From Pontibacter ramchanderi (GTDB taxonomy: Bacteria > Bacteroidota > Bacteroidia > Cytophagales > Hymenobacteraceae): a stretch of 64,000 bases of DNA. The notes below the pieces were generated by a model that was not told the DNA's origin, did no database searches, and worked only from the letters and a program-made list of their open reading frames with translations. This document shows positions 25,016 through 33,849 of this stretch, piece after piece. The translations under genes were made by a program, and so were the position numbers. Each line of letters begins with the position of its first letter. Position 1 is the first letter of the stretch. The stretch spans positions 930,001 to 994,000 of the forward strand of contig NZ_PJMU01000002.1 of NCBI RefSeq assembly GCF_002846395.1. Direction: 5' to 3'.

Positions 25016-25050
25016 AAACCCTTACCCTAACCGGTAAGGGTTTTTGTTTT
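25016..25050 (+). terminator. Terminator of tRNA-Phe
   Basis: Perfect 11-bp stem AAACCCTTACC (25016-25026) / GGTAAGGGTTT (25033-25043), then a long T tract. Confidence 0.92.
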
Positions 25051-25175
25051 TTTACCCTCCTCCTTTCTGCTGCCCTACTATACTACATCATAAGCCACTG
25101 GTTGCCTGAATTGTTTTCGGCCGGGGATTTTAGCTGCATTTTACTAACTTAGCTGTTGCAACATTTATTACAGCC

Positions 25176-25286
25176 ATGAAAAAAACCTACTGGAGCGCTA
25201 TTTTTGCAGGTATGGCGGCCGGCGTGGGCACCGTGCTTTTGCTTGCGCTCGTTTACATGTTTTTCATTCAGCACATCCAACTCTAA
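25176..25286 (+). CDS. 36-aa single-span membrane protein
   Basis: A short frame starting MKKTYWSAIFAGMAAGVGTV and ending IQHIQL. Residues 7-30 form one membrane helix rich in Gly and Ala. The TAA is three bases before the ATG of the TlpA-like gene, so the two are probably co-transcribed and co-translated. It is too short for most gene callers. Support is its typical start, codon use like its neighbours, and tight spacing. It might help target or stabilise the thioredoxin-like partner; this is a guess. Confidence 0.6.
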   Translation: MKKTYWSAIFAGMAAGVGTVLLLALVYMFFIQHIQL

Positions 25287-25289
25287 GCC

Positions 25290-25796
25290 ATGACCCGCCG
25301 CCAAACTTTCTGGGCTGCCTATGCCGTAGGCTTTGCCGTAACAAGCCTTATTGCTGTGTTTGCCTTTTATATGCTCAACCAAACCGTTCCGCAACGCGTG
25401 AACTGGCAGGCACTGCAGCTCACTACCCTACAGGGCGAGCCAGTGTCCATCGACAGGTATAAGGGCAGAGTAGTACTATTGAATGTATGGGCAACCTGGT
25501 GCAAGCCCTGCATCGAAGAGATGCCCTCTATGGACCGGCTCCAGCAACTGCACCCCGATAAGATTGCTGTTGTAACGGTATCAGACGAGGAGATGGAGAA
25601 ACTGCTGAAGTTCCGAAGCCGCCAGACGTACGCTTTTACTTACCTGAAAGCCAACTCCCCTTTGGCCAACCAGCAGCTGACGGTATTCCCGACTACCTAC
25701 ATACTGGACCCGGCAGGGGAGATAAAGGAAATCTACCTGGGCGGGCAAACCTGGGATAGCGATAAAATGCAGAGGAAACTGCTCAAATACTATTAG
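25290..25796 (+). CDS. Membrane-anchored TlpA/ResA-like thiol-disulfide oxidoreductase
   Basis: 168 residues. One N-terminal membrane segment (about 8-30) is followed by a thioredoxin fold of the TlpA/AhpC-TSA class with the active site WATWCKPC (Cys about 71 and 74) and the cis-Pro region FPTTYILD. Such proteins face the periplasm and reduce disulfides, for example in cytochrome c maturation. The partner is unknown here. The stop TAG overlaps the stop of the convergent J-domain gene (shared bases 25793-25796). Confidence 0.9.
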   Translation: MTRRQTFWAAYAVGFAVTSLIAVFAFYMLNQTVPQRVNWQALQLTTLQGEPVSIDRYKGRVVLLNVWATWCKPCIEEMPSMDRLQQLHPDKIAVVTVSDEEMEKLLKFRSRQTYAFTYLKANSPLANQQLTVFPTTYILDPAGEIKEIYLGGQTWDSDKMQRKLLKYY

Positions 25797-26890
25797 CGGC
25801 AGTTGGCCCGCAGTTCGAGCAGGGCGGCTGAATAGCCTAACCGGTAAGCTTCGTTAAAATGTGCGCAGGCCGAGTCGGGCTGGGCCTGCTCCAACTCAGT
25901 ACGGCCTAGCAGGTAATACACCCTCCCGTTGGCGTTATCAGCCTGCAACACCTGCCGGTAATCGGCCTCAGAGGCAGCAAAGTCGCCTGTTTTGTAGTAG
26001 CCAAAGCCACGGAAAGTCAGCGCATTTGCCCATGACTCGCCCTTGGAGGTATGGCGCAGAAAACTGGTAAAATCGGCTATGGCCGGCTCAAACTTCTGAA
26101 GGTAGAACAGGCGCACCTCTCCTCTCTCTAGTTGCGCCGTATGCAGGGTGCTGTCGAGTGTCAGAGCAATCCCGAAATCTCTTTCTGCCTCACCGTACTT
26201 CTCCAACTTGGCCAGGCTCTTGCCCCGCATCATAAACACTTCGGCAGAGGGCCTGTCCTGCAGCGCGATCACCTGGTTCAGGTCCTCCACGGCGGCGCGG
26301 TAGTTTTCATACACGTTCATCGAAATGCTCGCTCTTGTCAGGTAGGCGTCGGCATGCTTTGGCCGGAAATAAATGGCATCGGTCAATAGGCTGTGCGCAC
26401 TGCTGTACTTGCCATGCTCAATGTAGCTGAGCGCCGTTTTATACCTGTCTTCACCGGTAATGTAATCCATCGTGGACTTGAGCAGCACACTGAACACGAA
26501 CATGAAAGCAAAAAAACCAAGCGTGATGTAAAGGTCCTTGCGCACAAAGCGGCGGCCTTCGCGGCGGGGAATGTTCTGGTAATGGCGCTCCGAAACGGGT
26601 GCCGGGGGCCGGGTTTGCCGGTAGCGGGGGTTATGGTGCGGCTGATGCTGGCGAATGGCCTGCCGCTGCTCGCGCAGGTATTGCAGGCGCATGTCGTAGC
26701 GCGCGCGTTTGCCCGGATCCGACAAGGTTTGGTAAGCGGCGTTTACTACCTTGAACAATTCCTCGGCCCGCGCATCGCCCGGGTTACGGTCAGGGTGGTA
26801 CTTCAAAGCCAGCCGCTTGTAAGCCAGCTTTACCTCCTGCGCCGACGCCGTAGGACTCACGCCCAGAATACTATATAGATTATGCTCCAA
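25793..26890 (-). CDS. J-domain protein with membrane segment and TPR repeats
   Basis: 365 residues: an N-terminal J domain (about 4-68, with HPD in [11 protein letters not shown]), a basic/His/Pro linker, a membrane helix (about 123-143, [18 protein letters not shown]), and a C-terminal TPR array (about 155-365) with repeated A-Y-RA and [15 protein letters not shown] patterns. The J domain should stimulate a DnaK-type Hsp70; the membrane helix puts either the J domain or the TPR part outside the cytoplasm. By the orientation rule the J domain is probably cytoplasmic and the TPR part periplasmic. It is not classical DnaJ: the G/F region and zinc finger are missing. Confidence 0.9.
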   Translation of the reverse strand: MEHNLYSILGVSPTASAQEVKLAYKRLALKYHPDRNPGDARAEELFKVVNAAYQTLSDPGKRARYDMRLQYLREQRQAIRQHQPHHNPRYRQTRPPAPVSERHYQNIPRREGRRFVRKDLYITLGFFAFMFVFSVLLKSTMDYITGEDRYKTALSYIEHGKYSSAHSLLTDAIYFRPKHADAYLTRASISMNVYENYRAAVEDLNQVIALQDRPSAEVFMMRGKSLAKLEKYGEAERDFGIALTLDSTLHTAQLERGEVRLFYLQKFEPAIADFTSFLRHTSKGESWANALTFRGFGYYKTGDFAASEADYRQVLQADNANGRVYYLLGRTELEQAQPDSACAHFNEAYRLGYSAALLELRANCR

Positions 26891-27043
26891 AGGGGCTAAT
26901 GTAACAAAAAAGTGATACTTGAGTTAAGTAAACACGGACAAGATACAGCAAATTCCGTACTACAACTTTAACAGTATTGTATCTTCCGCAAATAATTTAA
27001 TATACTACCGTATACAGAAAAAGCACTAAAAAAGCTGGGCACT

Positions 27044-27418
27044 ATGAATGACAATGGCACAAGAGAGAAAAGCACCAACCTTATCGAGAACCTGATGGGG
27101 TATATCGATACCCGCATAGACATCATACGGCTTGAGATACAGGAAAAGATGAAGGCTGCCATGGTGGGCGCCATACATGTGGCACTGCTTGGTTTTTTTG
27201 GGCTTATGAGTCTACTCTTCGTAAGCATTTTCCTGGGGCTGCTGCTCAACCACCTCCTCGACAGTTCTTTCTGGGGTTTCGGCATTATTGCTTTGTTCTA
27301 CGTGGTGGTGCTTGTCATACTGTTGGTAGGCCTCGATAAAAAAGTGTTCCAGGGTATGGCCGACAAGGCTTTGGACAATACCATCTATAAAACCGATAAA
27401 CGAGAAAATCAGATATGA
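27044..27418 (+). CDS. Phage-holin superfamily III-like (YqjE/DUF1469-type) membrane protein
   Basis: 124 residues. An amphipathic N-terminal helix (LIENLMGYIDTRIDIIRLEI) is followed by two membrane segments (about 44-73 and 78-100) and a charged tail. This is the Phage_holin_3_6/YqjE pattern, usually a chromosomal envelope protein rather than a true holin. Its TGA overlaps the next ATG (ATGA), coupling the two genes. No phage genes are nearby. Confidence 0.8.
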   Translation: MNDNGTREKSTNLIENLMGYIDTRIDIIRLEIQEKMKAAMVGAIHVALLGFFGLMSLLFVSIFLGLLLNHLLDSSFWGFGIIALFYVVVLVILLVGLDKKVFQGMADKALDNTIYKTDKRENQI

Positions 27419-28050
27419 GTGAGATAACAAACCCCTTGTTCGACAATGAGCGAGAACTGCTGGAGCGCCAAAAAGAAGAATACAAGAAGGCGCTCATGGG
27501 TGATGTGGATCAGATAAAAACGCAGAGCCAGCAGATCGGCAAGAAGGTAGCCATTGCGGGCGGCGTGCTGGTGGCGGGCCTGTTGCTGAGGAGCCTGTTC
27601 AGCGGCGGTAAAAAAAAAGTTAAAAAGCTAAAGAACAAGAAGGCTGGCAAGAAGTCCGCAAAGGGGGCTGATGCTCCTGGCTTCAACAGGTATGCGTATG
27701 ACCAGGACACAAGCCACGTCGATTCGAATGCTGCCCTGGCCGGGTACGATTCTTTTGTGCACGAGCAGGAAGATGCCTATACCTTGTCTTCTGAGCGCAT
27801 GCCGCACTTGGAACACGGGGCAACCCAACAAACCGGCGTTTCGAGGAGCTTCCTCAACTCTGAGCTGATGCAGGTCATCAGCCAACAGGTAATGGCCTTA
27901 CTTCTGGTATACCTTACCAAAAAGGTGGAGGAATACTTAAGCACTGTTTCTAAAAATAGCGATATTGCAGCAGCCCCTATTGAGGTGACTGAAGTAGAAA
28001 CAATTGCTTATACCGTTCCAGAAGAGAATGCCATTCAACAACCTTTGTAA
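27415..28050 (+). CDS. Hypothetical membrane-associated protein paired with the holin-like gene
   Basis: 211 residues. The N-terminus is a charged helix (residues 10-45), then one hydrophobic segment (about 46-63, VAIAGGVLVAGLLLRSLF), a very basic stretch (GGKKKVKKLKNKK, about 66-85), a polar middle, and a second hydrophobic helix near 152-172 (LMQVISQQVMALLLVYLTKK). It resembles the YtxH/YqjD-like partners of YqjE-type proteins in layout only. It overlaps the next gene by about 23 bases. Function unknown. Confidence 0.75.
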   Translation: MSEITNPLFDNERELLERQKEEYKKALMGDVDQIKTQSQQIGKKVAIAGGVLVAGLLLRSLFSGGKKKVKKLKNKKAGKKSAKGADAPGFNRYAYDQDTSHVDSNAALAGYDSFVHEQEDAYTLSSERMPHLEHGATQQTGVSRSFLNSELMQVISQQVMALLLVYLTKKVEEYLSTVSKNSDIAAAPIEVTEVETIAYTVPEENAIQQPL

Positions 28051-28792
28051 CAGACAGCAGCATGAGCCAGGCAGAAAGCACTTCGCCCTCCTGATCGACC
28101 CCGATAATCTGGACGAAGCTTCCTGCCTGAACCTGCTCTCCTTAAGTGAAACACACCAGGTAGATTTCTTCTTTGTAGGCGGTAGCCTCATCACTACCGA
28201 CAACCAGGCAGCCATCATCAAACTCATCAAAGAGAACAGTTCTATACCTGTTATCCTCTTCCCAAGCAACAGCCTGCACATCGACAAACAGGCGGACGGC
28301 ATTCTGCTTCTTTCCCTTATCTCGGGCCGCAACCCCGACTTCCTGATAGGCCAGCATGTGCTTTCGGCCCCTATTCTAAGAGCAAGCCACCTGCAGGTAT
28401 ACCCAACCGGCTACATGCTCGTTGAAACGGGCCGCCAGACCACCGCCTCCTACATGAGCGGCACTACGCCTATACCTTACGATAAACCCGCTATTGCTGC
28501 CTGCACCGCCATGGCTGGTGAGTTATTGGGCTTGCGCTACATTTACCTGGATGGTGGAAGTGGTGCCATGCAACCTATCAGTGCTGACATGATCAAGGCC
28601 GTGCGCCAGTCAGTGGATGTGCCTGTAATTGTGGGAGGAGGTATTAACACGGCTGCAAAAGCAAAAGCGGCACTGGAGGCTGGCGCCGATGTAATTGTAG
28701 TAGGTAACCACATAGAAAAAAACCCCGGCTTTTTGGCCGAGGTTTCTCATACTGTATCTTCTTATAATCTAGCCTTAGATGTTCATCGCTGA
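28028..28792 (+). CDS. Geranylgeranylglyceryl/heptaprenylglyceryl phosphate synthase
   Basis: 254 residues, a TIM barrel joining sn-glycerol-1-phosphate to a polyprenyl diphosphate to form an ether bond. Diagnostic parts are KHFALLIDPDN (start of barrel), FVGGSLIT, YLDGGSGA and VIVGGGI followed by AGADVIVVGNHIEKN. This family makes archaeal-type ether lipid precursors; Bacteroidota carry the group II form, whose natural product is poorly known. I start at the ATG 28028; a longer TTG start at 28004 is possible. Both overlap the upstream gene. The 3' end overlaps the convergent AraC gene by 18 bases. Confidence 0.92.
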   Translation: MPFNNLCNRQQHEPGRKHFALLIDPDNLDEASCLNLLSLSETHQVDFFFVGGSLITTDNQAAIIKLIKENSSIPVILFPSNSLHIDKQADGILLLSLISGRNPDFLIGQHVLSAPILRASHLQVYPTGYMLVETGRQTTASYMSGTTPIPYDKPAIAACTAMAGELLGLRYIYLDGGSGAMQPISADMIKAVRQSVDVPVIVGGGINTAAKAKAALEAGADVIVVGNHIEKNPGFLAEVSHTVSSYNLALDVHR

Positions 28793-29698
28793 TTCGCGGC
28801 GGCGCATCTTACCTGCAGGTATACCAAACATCATCTTAAAGCGACGGCAGAAGTAAGCGGTGTCTTTGTAACCCACGTCCTTACCGATTTCGCGGATGCT
28901 TTTCTTGGTAGTGCGCAGCAGGAACACGGCGCGCTCCATGCGCTGGTATTCGATGTAATCCTGTGGGTTTATACCTGTCAGCATTTTGAAGTACTGACCT
29001 ACATAGTCCTCAGAAACGTTGGCAACGTTAGAAAGCACTTTGTTAGACAGGTCGCCGCCCAGGTTCTCCTTGATGTAGTTGAACAGGTCGATAAGGCGAG
29101 GGTCTTTGAAGTAAGTGCTGTTGGTAGCCAGCTGCTCCACAAACATCTTGTTGCGCAGGATGTGGCGCACGATCTCTACCACGATGTTCTCGGTGTAGAT
29201 GCTGATCAAACGCTCCTTGCCAGGCAGGTCCTGCATGCTTTCTTCCACCACCTTGATCACCAGGTTAGCCAGTTTGTTGTTGCCCGAAATCAGGAACGCT
29301 GGCAGGTCAAGCGATGCAAAGAAGTTAACTGAATCGAACACTTTCGCTTCGAAGCTCACATAGCTGTGGCTCTCCTCGGCGTCGCCGATCAGATCGAGGT
29401 CGTTATTGCTCTTAAAGAACTTCTCTCTGTTGGTGATCAGGTCATCGTTTGTGATGGAGCGGCCGTCGCTGGAACCATAGGTTACCTTCGTGCTGCGTCC
29501 ACCCGGTATAAAGAGCAGTTCGCCCTCTTCTACCATCTGTTCCTCCTCACCAAAGAAAATTGTACCTTTATGAAGCAGAATCAGGTTGTTGCCTACGTCG
29601 TAGTAATTGCGAACCGAGAACGGCTGCTGCAACACCAGATTTTTCGCTTTAATGAACCGCACCCCAAGCGACTCAATAATCTTATTGTAATCTTCCAT
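28775..29698 (-). CDS. AraC family transcriptional regulator
   Basis: 307 residues from the ATG at 29698 (MEDYNKIIESLGVRFIKAKN). The N-terminal half has a cupin-like sensor region with the phrase LLHKGTIFFGEEEQMVEEGE, and the C-terminal AraC double helix-turn-helix runs from about 205 to 300 (SNVANVSEDYVGQYFKMLTG and SIREIGKDVGYKDTAYFCRR). It is a stand-alone regulator convergent with the GGGP synthase gene. The target is unknown; the acyl-CoA dehydrogenase gene behind it is transcribed in the same direction. Confidence 0.9.
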   Translation of the reverse strand: MEDYNKIIESLGVRFIKAKNLVLQQPFSVRNYYDVGNNLILLHKGTIFFGEEEQMVEEGELLFIPGGRSTKVTYGSSDGRSITNDDLITNREKFFKSNNDLDLIGDAEESHSYVSFEAKVFDSVNFFASLDLPAFLISGNNKLANLVIKVVEESMQDLPGKERLISIYTENIVVEIVRHILRNKMFVEQLATNSTYFKDPRLIDLFNYIKENLGGDLSNKVLSNVANVSEDYVGQYFKMLTGINPQDYIEYQRMERAVFLLRTTKKSIREIGKDVGYKDTAYFCRRFKMMFGIPAGKMRRRESAMNI

Positions 29699-29856
29699 GT
29701 GTGTTACCAACTAACTTTTATACTATAAACCCTTTAATTTTGTCCTAAAGCTAGGCTAATCTTTATAAAATTCAAAATATTTTAAATATTTAATTTTAAT
29801 TCGAAAAACCATATCCTTAGCCTAAATAACACAGGAACAAAGGTTTAAGTGCCAAA

Positions 29857-30996
29857 TTACTTTAACAATTCTCTTGAAATTACTATTTTCTGAATCTCAG
29901 AAGTACCCTCATAGATTTGTGTGATTTTAGCATCACGCATCAGGCGCTCTACATGGTACTCTTTTACGAAACCGTAACCGCCGTGCACCTGCACTGCTTC
30001 AACAGTGGTATCCATCGCAACTTTGGAAGCAAACAGCTTTGCCATTGCACCAGACTTGCCATAGTCCTGGTGGCTATCTTTGTGGTAGGCAGCCTGCAGG
30101 CAAAGCAAACGGGCCGCTTCAATATTCGTGGCCATGTCAGCCAGCTTGAACTGGATAGCCTGGTGCTTGGCGATCTCCACACCGAACGCTTTGCGCTCTT
30201 TTGAGTACTTCACCGCCAGTTCGAAAGCACCCGATGCTATACCCAACGCCTGCGCAGCAATACCAATACGGCCACCTGCCAGCGTCGACATCGCGAACTT
30301 AAAGCCGAAGCCGTCTTCGCCAATGCGGTTCTCTTTCGGCACTTTCACATCCGTGAACATCAGCGAGTGCGTGTCAGAGCCACGGATACCCAGCTTGTTC
30401 TCTTTCGGTCCGATCTGGAAGCCTTCCATACCGCGCTCTACGATCAGGGCGTTTATACCACGGTGGCCTTTCGCCACGTCTGTCTGTGCAATCACCAGGT
30501 ATACCGAGGCGGTGCTGCCGTTGGTGATCCAGTTCTTTGTGCCGTTCAGCAGGTAATAGTCGCCTTTGTCTTCGGCGGTAGTGCGCTGCGACGTGGCGTC
30601 AGAACCAGCTTCCGGCTCCGAAAGACAGAAGGCACCGATGATCTCGCCAGTGGCAAGTTTGGTCAGGTATTTCTGCTTTTGCTCTTCATTACCGTATTTC
30701 TCAAGGCCCCAGCAAACGAGTGAGTTATTCACCGACATCACAACAGAAGCAGAGGCATCCACTTTGGAAATCTCTTCCATGGCCAGTACATAAGAGATGG
30801 TATCCATACCGCCACCGCCGTACTTCGGATCCACCATCATGCCCAGGAAGCCGAGCTCTCCCATTTTTTTGATCTGCTCAGCTGGAAACTTCTGGTGCTC
30901 GTCGCGCTCGATTACGCCTGGCAGTAATTCTGTTTGTGCAAATTCGCGGGCAGCAGCCTGCACCGCCAAATGTTCTTCGGTTAATTGAAAATTCAT
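29857..30996 (-). CDS. Acyl-CoA dehydrogenase (short-chain type)
   Basis: 379 residues, three-domain FAD enzyme oxidising acyl-CoA to trans-2-enoyl-CoA and passing electrons to ETF. The FAD-binding CLSEPEAGSDA (about 124-134), NGTKNWITNG and the C-terminal HGGYGFVKEY...RDAKITQIYEGTSEIQ are present; the catalytic base is the Glu of YEGT (about 364). Length and wording suit the butyryl-CoA dehydrogenase group. A -7 box (31037-31044) lies upstream. It fits functionally with the thiolase and the iron-sulfur membrane oxidoreductase in this window. Confidence 0.95.
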   Translation of the reverse strand: MNFQLTEEHLAVQAAAREFAQTELLPGVIERDEHQKFPAEQIKKMGELGFLGMMVDPKYGGGGMDTISYVLAMEEISKVDASASVVMSVNNSLVCWGLEKYGNEEQKQKYLTKLATGEIIGAFCLSEPEAGSDATSQRTTAEDKGDYYLLNGTKNWITNGSTASVYLVIAQTDVAKGHRGINALIVERGMEGFQIGPKENKLGIRGSDTHSLMFTDVKVPKENRIGEDGFGFKFAMSTLAGGRIGIAAQALGIASGAFELAVKYSKERKAFGVEIAKHQAIQFKLADMATNIEAARLLCLQAAYHKDSHQDYGKSGAMAKLFASKVAMDTTVEAVQVHGGYGFVKEYHVERLMRDAKITQIYEGTSEIQKIVISRELLK

Positions 30997-31036
30997 GCTT
31001 TTATATATAAAAGGACTGCAATTAATAATTATAGTA

Positions 31037-31044
31037 CAAAACTA
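31037..31044 (-). promoter_or_regulatory. Candidate -7 box for the acyl-CoA dehydrogenase gene
   Basis: Minus-strand TAGTTTTG matches TAnnTTTG about 40 bases before the ATG. The -33 region is weak. Confidence 0.4.
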
Positions 31045-31118
31045 TGAAATTCGACAATATTAAAATAACCTGCCTAACTAATATTTGTTAGGAATGATGA
31101 AATCCAAGGCCGCAAAAT

Positions 31119-31157
31119 AGAAACGCCACCCGCTCGAAACGAACAGGTGGCGTTTTA
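31119..31157 (-). terminator. Terminator after the pan/flippase/metallopeptidase operon
   Basis: Perfect 10-bp stem AAACGCCACC (31121-31130) / GGTGGCGTTT (31146-31155) with a 15-base loop, followed on the minus strand by a T-rich stretch. Confidence 0.75.
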
Positions 31158-31186
31158 CCTAATGCTTATACGGCATGTAGGCGTCC

Positions 31187-31864
31187 TTAATCACGTCGGC
31201 CCATTAGCAGCGACACATAGTACAACAGCGTGGCCAGGGAGCCCAGCGCAGCTACCACATACGTCATGGCGGCCCATTTCAACGCGTCTTTCGACATGGC
31301 CAGCTCTTGCTGCGTCACAATGTTATTGGAGCTGATCCAGGCTAGTGCACGCTTGCTGGCGTCGAACTCGACAGGCAGTGTTATGAAACTAAAAAGGGTT
31401 GTCAGCGCAAACAGGGCCACCCCAATTGTCAGCGGGATAGGCGTAGTCTGCAGCATGAAAATACCGATCAGGATGATCCACTGCATGTAGCGAGAGGCGA
31501 TGCTCAGCGCCGGCACCATGGCCGAACGGAATTTCAGGAAGCTGTAGGCTCTGGCGTGCTGCACGGCGTGACCGCATTCGTGCGCCGCCACGGCTGCAGC
31601 CGCCGCACTACGCGCCTCGTACACGTACTCGCTCAGGTTCACGGTCTTGTCAGCCGGGTTGTAGTGGTCCGTCAGTCGGCCCGCCACCGATATCACTTTC
31701 ACATCATGTATACCGTTGTCGGCCAGCATCATTTCGGCAATCTCGCGGCCGGTGTAGCCCGATTGCAACGGAATTTCAGAGTACTTTTTAAACTTGCTCT
31801 TCAGTCTCCAGCTTACCCACATGCTGAGGCCCATGAAGAGAATAACAATCAAATATATTCCCAT
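31187..31864 (-). CDS. Membrane zinc metallopeptidase (Zn_peptidase_2, YugP-like)
   Basis: 225 residues with an N-terminal membrane anchor, a zinc site HECGH (in AAHECGHAVQHA, about residue 92) and three further membrane segments (about 120-140, 143-165, 195-220). Size and layout fit the YugP/Zn_peptidase_2 family; the substrate is unknown. It is the last gene of the minus-strand run beginning with panC, 15 bases after rfaE2, with a terminator beyond. Confidence 0.9.
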   Translation of the reverse strand: MGIYLIVILFMGLSMWVSWRLKSKFKKYSEIPLQSGYTGREIAEMMLADNGIHDVKVISVAGRLTDHYNPADKTVNLSEYVYEARSAAAAAVAAHECGHAVQHARAYSFLKFRSAMVPALSIASRYMQWIILIGIFMLQTTPIPLTIGVALFALTTLFSFITLPVEFDASKRALAWISSNNIVTQQELAMSKDALKWAAMTYVVAALGSLATLLYYVSLLMGRRD

Positions 31865-31879
31865 TTCTCTAATTAAAAT

Positions 31880-32368
31880 TTAAGGGTTCGGTCGGTTTTC
31901 AATCTTTTTAACAACATTCGTGGTGGAGTAGCCTTTCACGAGCGGCACGGTTTTCACCTGGCCTCCTCTTGCAGTAACGACATCCTGTCCCACTATATTT
32001 TCGACGGTATAATCGTCGCCCTTCACCAGTATATCGGGCTGTATCGCCTTGATGAGTTCGAGCGGCGTATCTTCATCGAAGAATACTACAGCATCTACGA
32101 ACAAAAGCGATGCCATAACCCGAGCACGTGACATTTCGTCCTGCAGCGGGCGACTTGGACCTTTTATACGGCTTATTGACGCATCTGTGTTAAGCCCGAG
32201 CACCAATTTATCGCCAAGTTGTCGTGCTTTCTCCAGGTAGTCGACATGGCCGAGGTGGAGAATATCGAAGCAGCCGTTGGTAAAAACAATCTGCTGCCCC
32301 TGGCTGCGCCATGCCTCCACTTGCTGCTGCAGATCAGGCAGGGTTAGGATTTTATCTTTTGAATTCAT
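31880..32368 (-). CDS. rfaE2: D-glycero-beta-D-manno-heptose 1-phosphate adenylyltransferase
   Basis: 162 residues from the ATG at 32368. It has the nucleotidyltransferase signature FTNGCFDILHLGHVDYL (HxGH) and the later LVKGDDY and KGYSTTNVV, as in the C-terminal half of HldE. It transfers AMP to heptose-1-phosphate, feeding ADP-heptose to lipopolysaccharide core synthesis. Here it is a separate protein, without the kinase domain. It overlaps the end of the flippase-like gene by 17 bases, so it is translationally linked to it. Confidence 0.93.
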   Translation of the reverse strand: MNSKDKILTLPDLQQQVEAWRSQGQQIVFTNGCFDILHLGHVDYLEKARQLGDKLVLGLNTDASISRIKGPSRPLQDEMSRARVMASLLFVDAVVFFDEDTPLELIKAIQPDILVKGDDYTVENIVGQDVVTARGGQVKTVPLVKGYSTTNVVKKIENRPNP

Positions 32369-33395
32369 GTATGGGCGGGTTTGCCTGCGCATGCTCTTCG
32401 GCTACGGCGGGCTTCTGTAACATTCCTGCTATAAAACTAAGCACTCCCATGCCAACTACCAAAAGTGTTTGTGAAGTGTGCGCTACCAACGCATACGCCA
32501 TACCGGCCTCCTTAGGTATACCGTATAGCAGCAATACCGTCTGCACGAGCAGGTGGTACACCCCCACCCCGCCCTGTACCGGCGCCGCCATACCCAAGGT
32601 ACCAATCACAAGCACCGATAGGGCCGCCACCGGAGTGAGGCCAGAAGTGGCAGGTATAGCGTAGAACACAACAAGGCTCATGCCATAGTACATCGCCCAC
32701 ACAAACAGGGTATGACCCCAGAAGGCGGCTTGGTTCTCAATTTTGGTGATACTGAACACACCCTGCAGCATACCGCGCACAAAAGTGACGGCCTTACGGA
32801 AAAAGGCGTTTTGCCGCAGCCTGTTCAGGTAAATAATACCCAACACCAGAAACACGGCTCCTACGACCATCAGCAACACCACTAACAGGTATAACGACCC
32901 GAAGCTTTGCTCCAGACTGGCGTATTTATCCGTGAAAAGACCGAAGAGAAAATCGCGGAGGCGGTTGACCTCGAGCAGAAAAGTAAGCCCCAGAAAAAGG
33001 AGCAGCATCACCATATCGATGAAGCGCTCGGCGATGACCGTACCAAAGGCTTTGTTAACAGGTATGCCGTCGCTGCGACGGAGCATGCTGCAGCGTACCA
33101 CCTCCCCCATGCGGGGCAACACCAGGTTGGCCAGGTAGCCCACCATCATGGCGTTGTAAGTATTTTTAAAAGATGGGGTATAGCCCGTGGGCCGTATCTG
33201 CATGTACCAGCGGTAGGCCCGGCTCAGGTAGGCTGCCAGGCCCATGAGCACAGAGAGAGCCAGCCAACTGTAATTGATGTTTTGAAGCTCGGCCCATAGT
33301 TTCTCGAAGTCGAGCTCTTTGAGGGCGTACCACATCAGAAATGCGGAAAGCCCCAGAAGCAGGCTGTACTTCAGAAAAGAGAGCAGTTTTCTCAT
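32352..33395 (-). CDS. Lysylphosphatidylglycerol synthase TM region/flippase-like protein
   Basis: 347 residues with about eight membrane segments and the UPF0104 phrases NINYSWLALSVLMGLAAYLSR-type, VLPRMGEVVR and PVQGGVGVYH. There is no catalytic LPG-synthase domain, so it is the stand-alone membrane part, thought to move or flip lipids. It lies between panD (9 bases away) and rfaE2 (overlapping), suggesting an envelope-lipid role, but no substrate can be read. Confidence 0.88.
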   Translation of the reverse strand: MRKLLSFLKYSLLLGLSAFLMWYALKELDFEKLWAELQNINYSWLALSVLMGLAAYLSRAYRWYMQIRPTGYTPSFKNTYNAMMVGYLANLVLPRMGEVVRCSMLRRSDGIPVNKAFGTVIAERFIDMVMLLLFLGLTFLLEVNRLRDFLFGLFTDKYASLEQSFGSLYLLVVLLMVVGAVFLVLGIIYLNRLRQNAFFRKAVTFVRGMLQGVFSITKIENQAAFWGHTLFVWAMYYGMSLVVFYAIPATSGLTPVAALSVLVIGTLGMAAPVQGGVGVYHLLVQTVLLLYGIPKEAGMAYALVAHTSQTLLVVGMGVLSFIAGMLQKPAVAEEHAQANPPIHEFKR

Positions 33396-33404
33396 GCAGT
33401 GGCG

Positions 33405-33752
33405 TTACACCAATCGGTTGTGCTGATCCGGGAAAACGAGCGTAGGCTGGTGGTTCTTGGCGTCTTCGAACTTAATGGAGCAATAGGAAATCACGATCAC
33501 GATATCGCCTACCTGCACCTTGCGAGCGGCCGGGCCGTTCAGACAAACCGTACCGGTACCGCGCTCACCCTTAATCACGTACGTTTCGAAGCGCTCCCCG
33601 TTGTTGATGTTGACGATCTGTACCTTCTCGTTCTCCACTACGTTGGCGGCATCCATCAGGTCTTCGTCAATGGTGATGCTTCCTACATAATGCAGCTCAG
33701 CCTGCGTAACCCGACAACGGTGTATCTTTGATTTTAAAACCTCAATATACAT
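33405..33752 (-). CDS. panD: Aspartate 1-decarboxylase (pyruvoyl enzyme)
   Basis: 115 residues. PanD makes beta-alanine for pantothenate. The self-cleavage site is HYVGSITID with Gly24-Ser25; the serine becomes the pyruvoyl group. The conserved Lys9, TYVI and NGPAAR blocks are present. It lies 97 bases after panC in the same direction, as expected for pathway partners. Confidence 0.96.
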   Translation of the reverse strand: MYIEVLKSKIHRCRVTQAELHYVGSITIDEDLMDAANVVENEKVQIVNINNGERFETYVIKGERGTGTVCLNGPAARKVQVGDIVIVISYCSIKFEDAKNHQPTLVFPDQHNRLV

Positions 33753-33849
33753 GGTTTATTTTTGTAATAGGCCGCAAAGTTATGCAATTAGGCGCAGATA
33801 AACTACCAGCGCCTCAGCATCTTCTTAAGCCTTTACCATCCCAAACAAA

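Noticed and set aside
27044..28050. Prophage remnant suggested by the holin-like protein
   Set aside because: No other phage genes are near, and YqjE-type proteins are common chromosomal envelope proteins.
28720..28748. Hairpin AAACCCCGGC...GCCGAGGTTT near the GGGP synthase 3' end
   Set aside because: It is inside the coding sequence and not followed by a T-run. A terminator here would cut the gene short.
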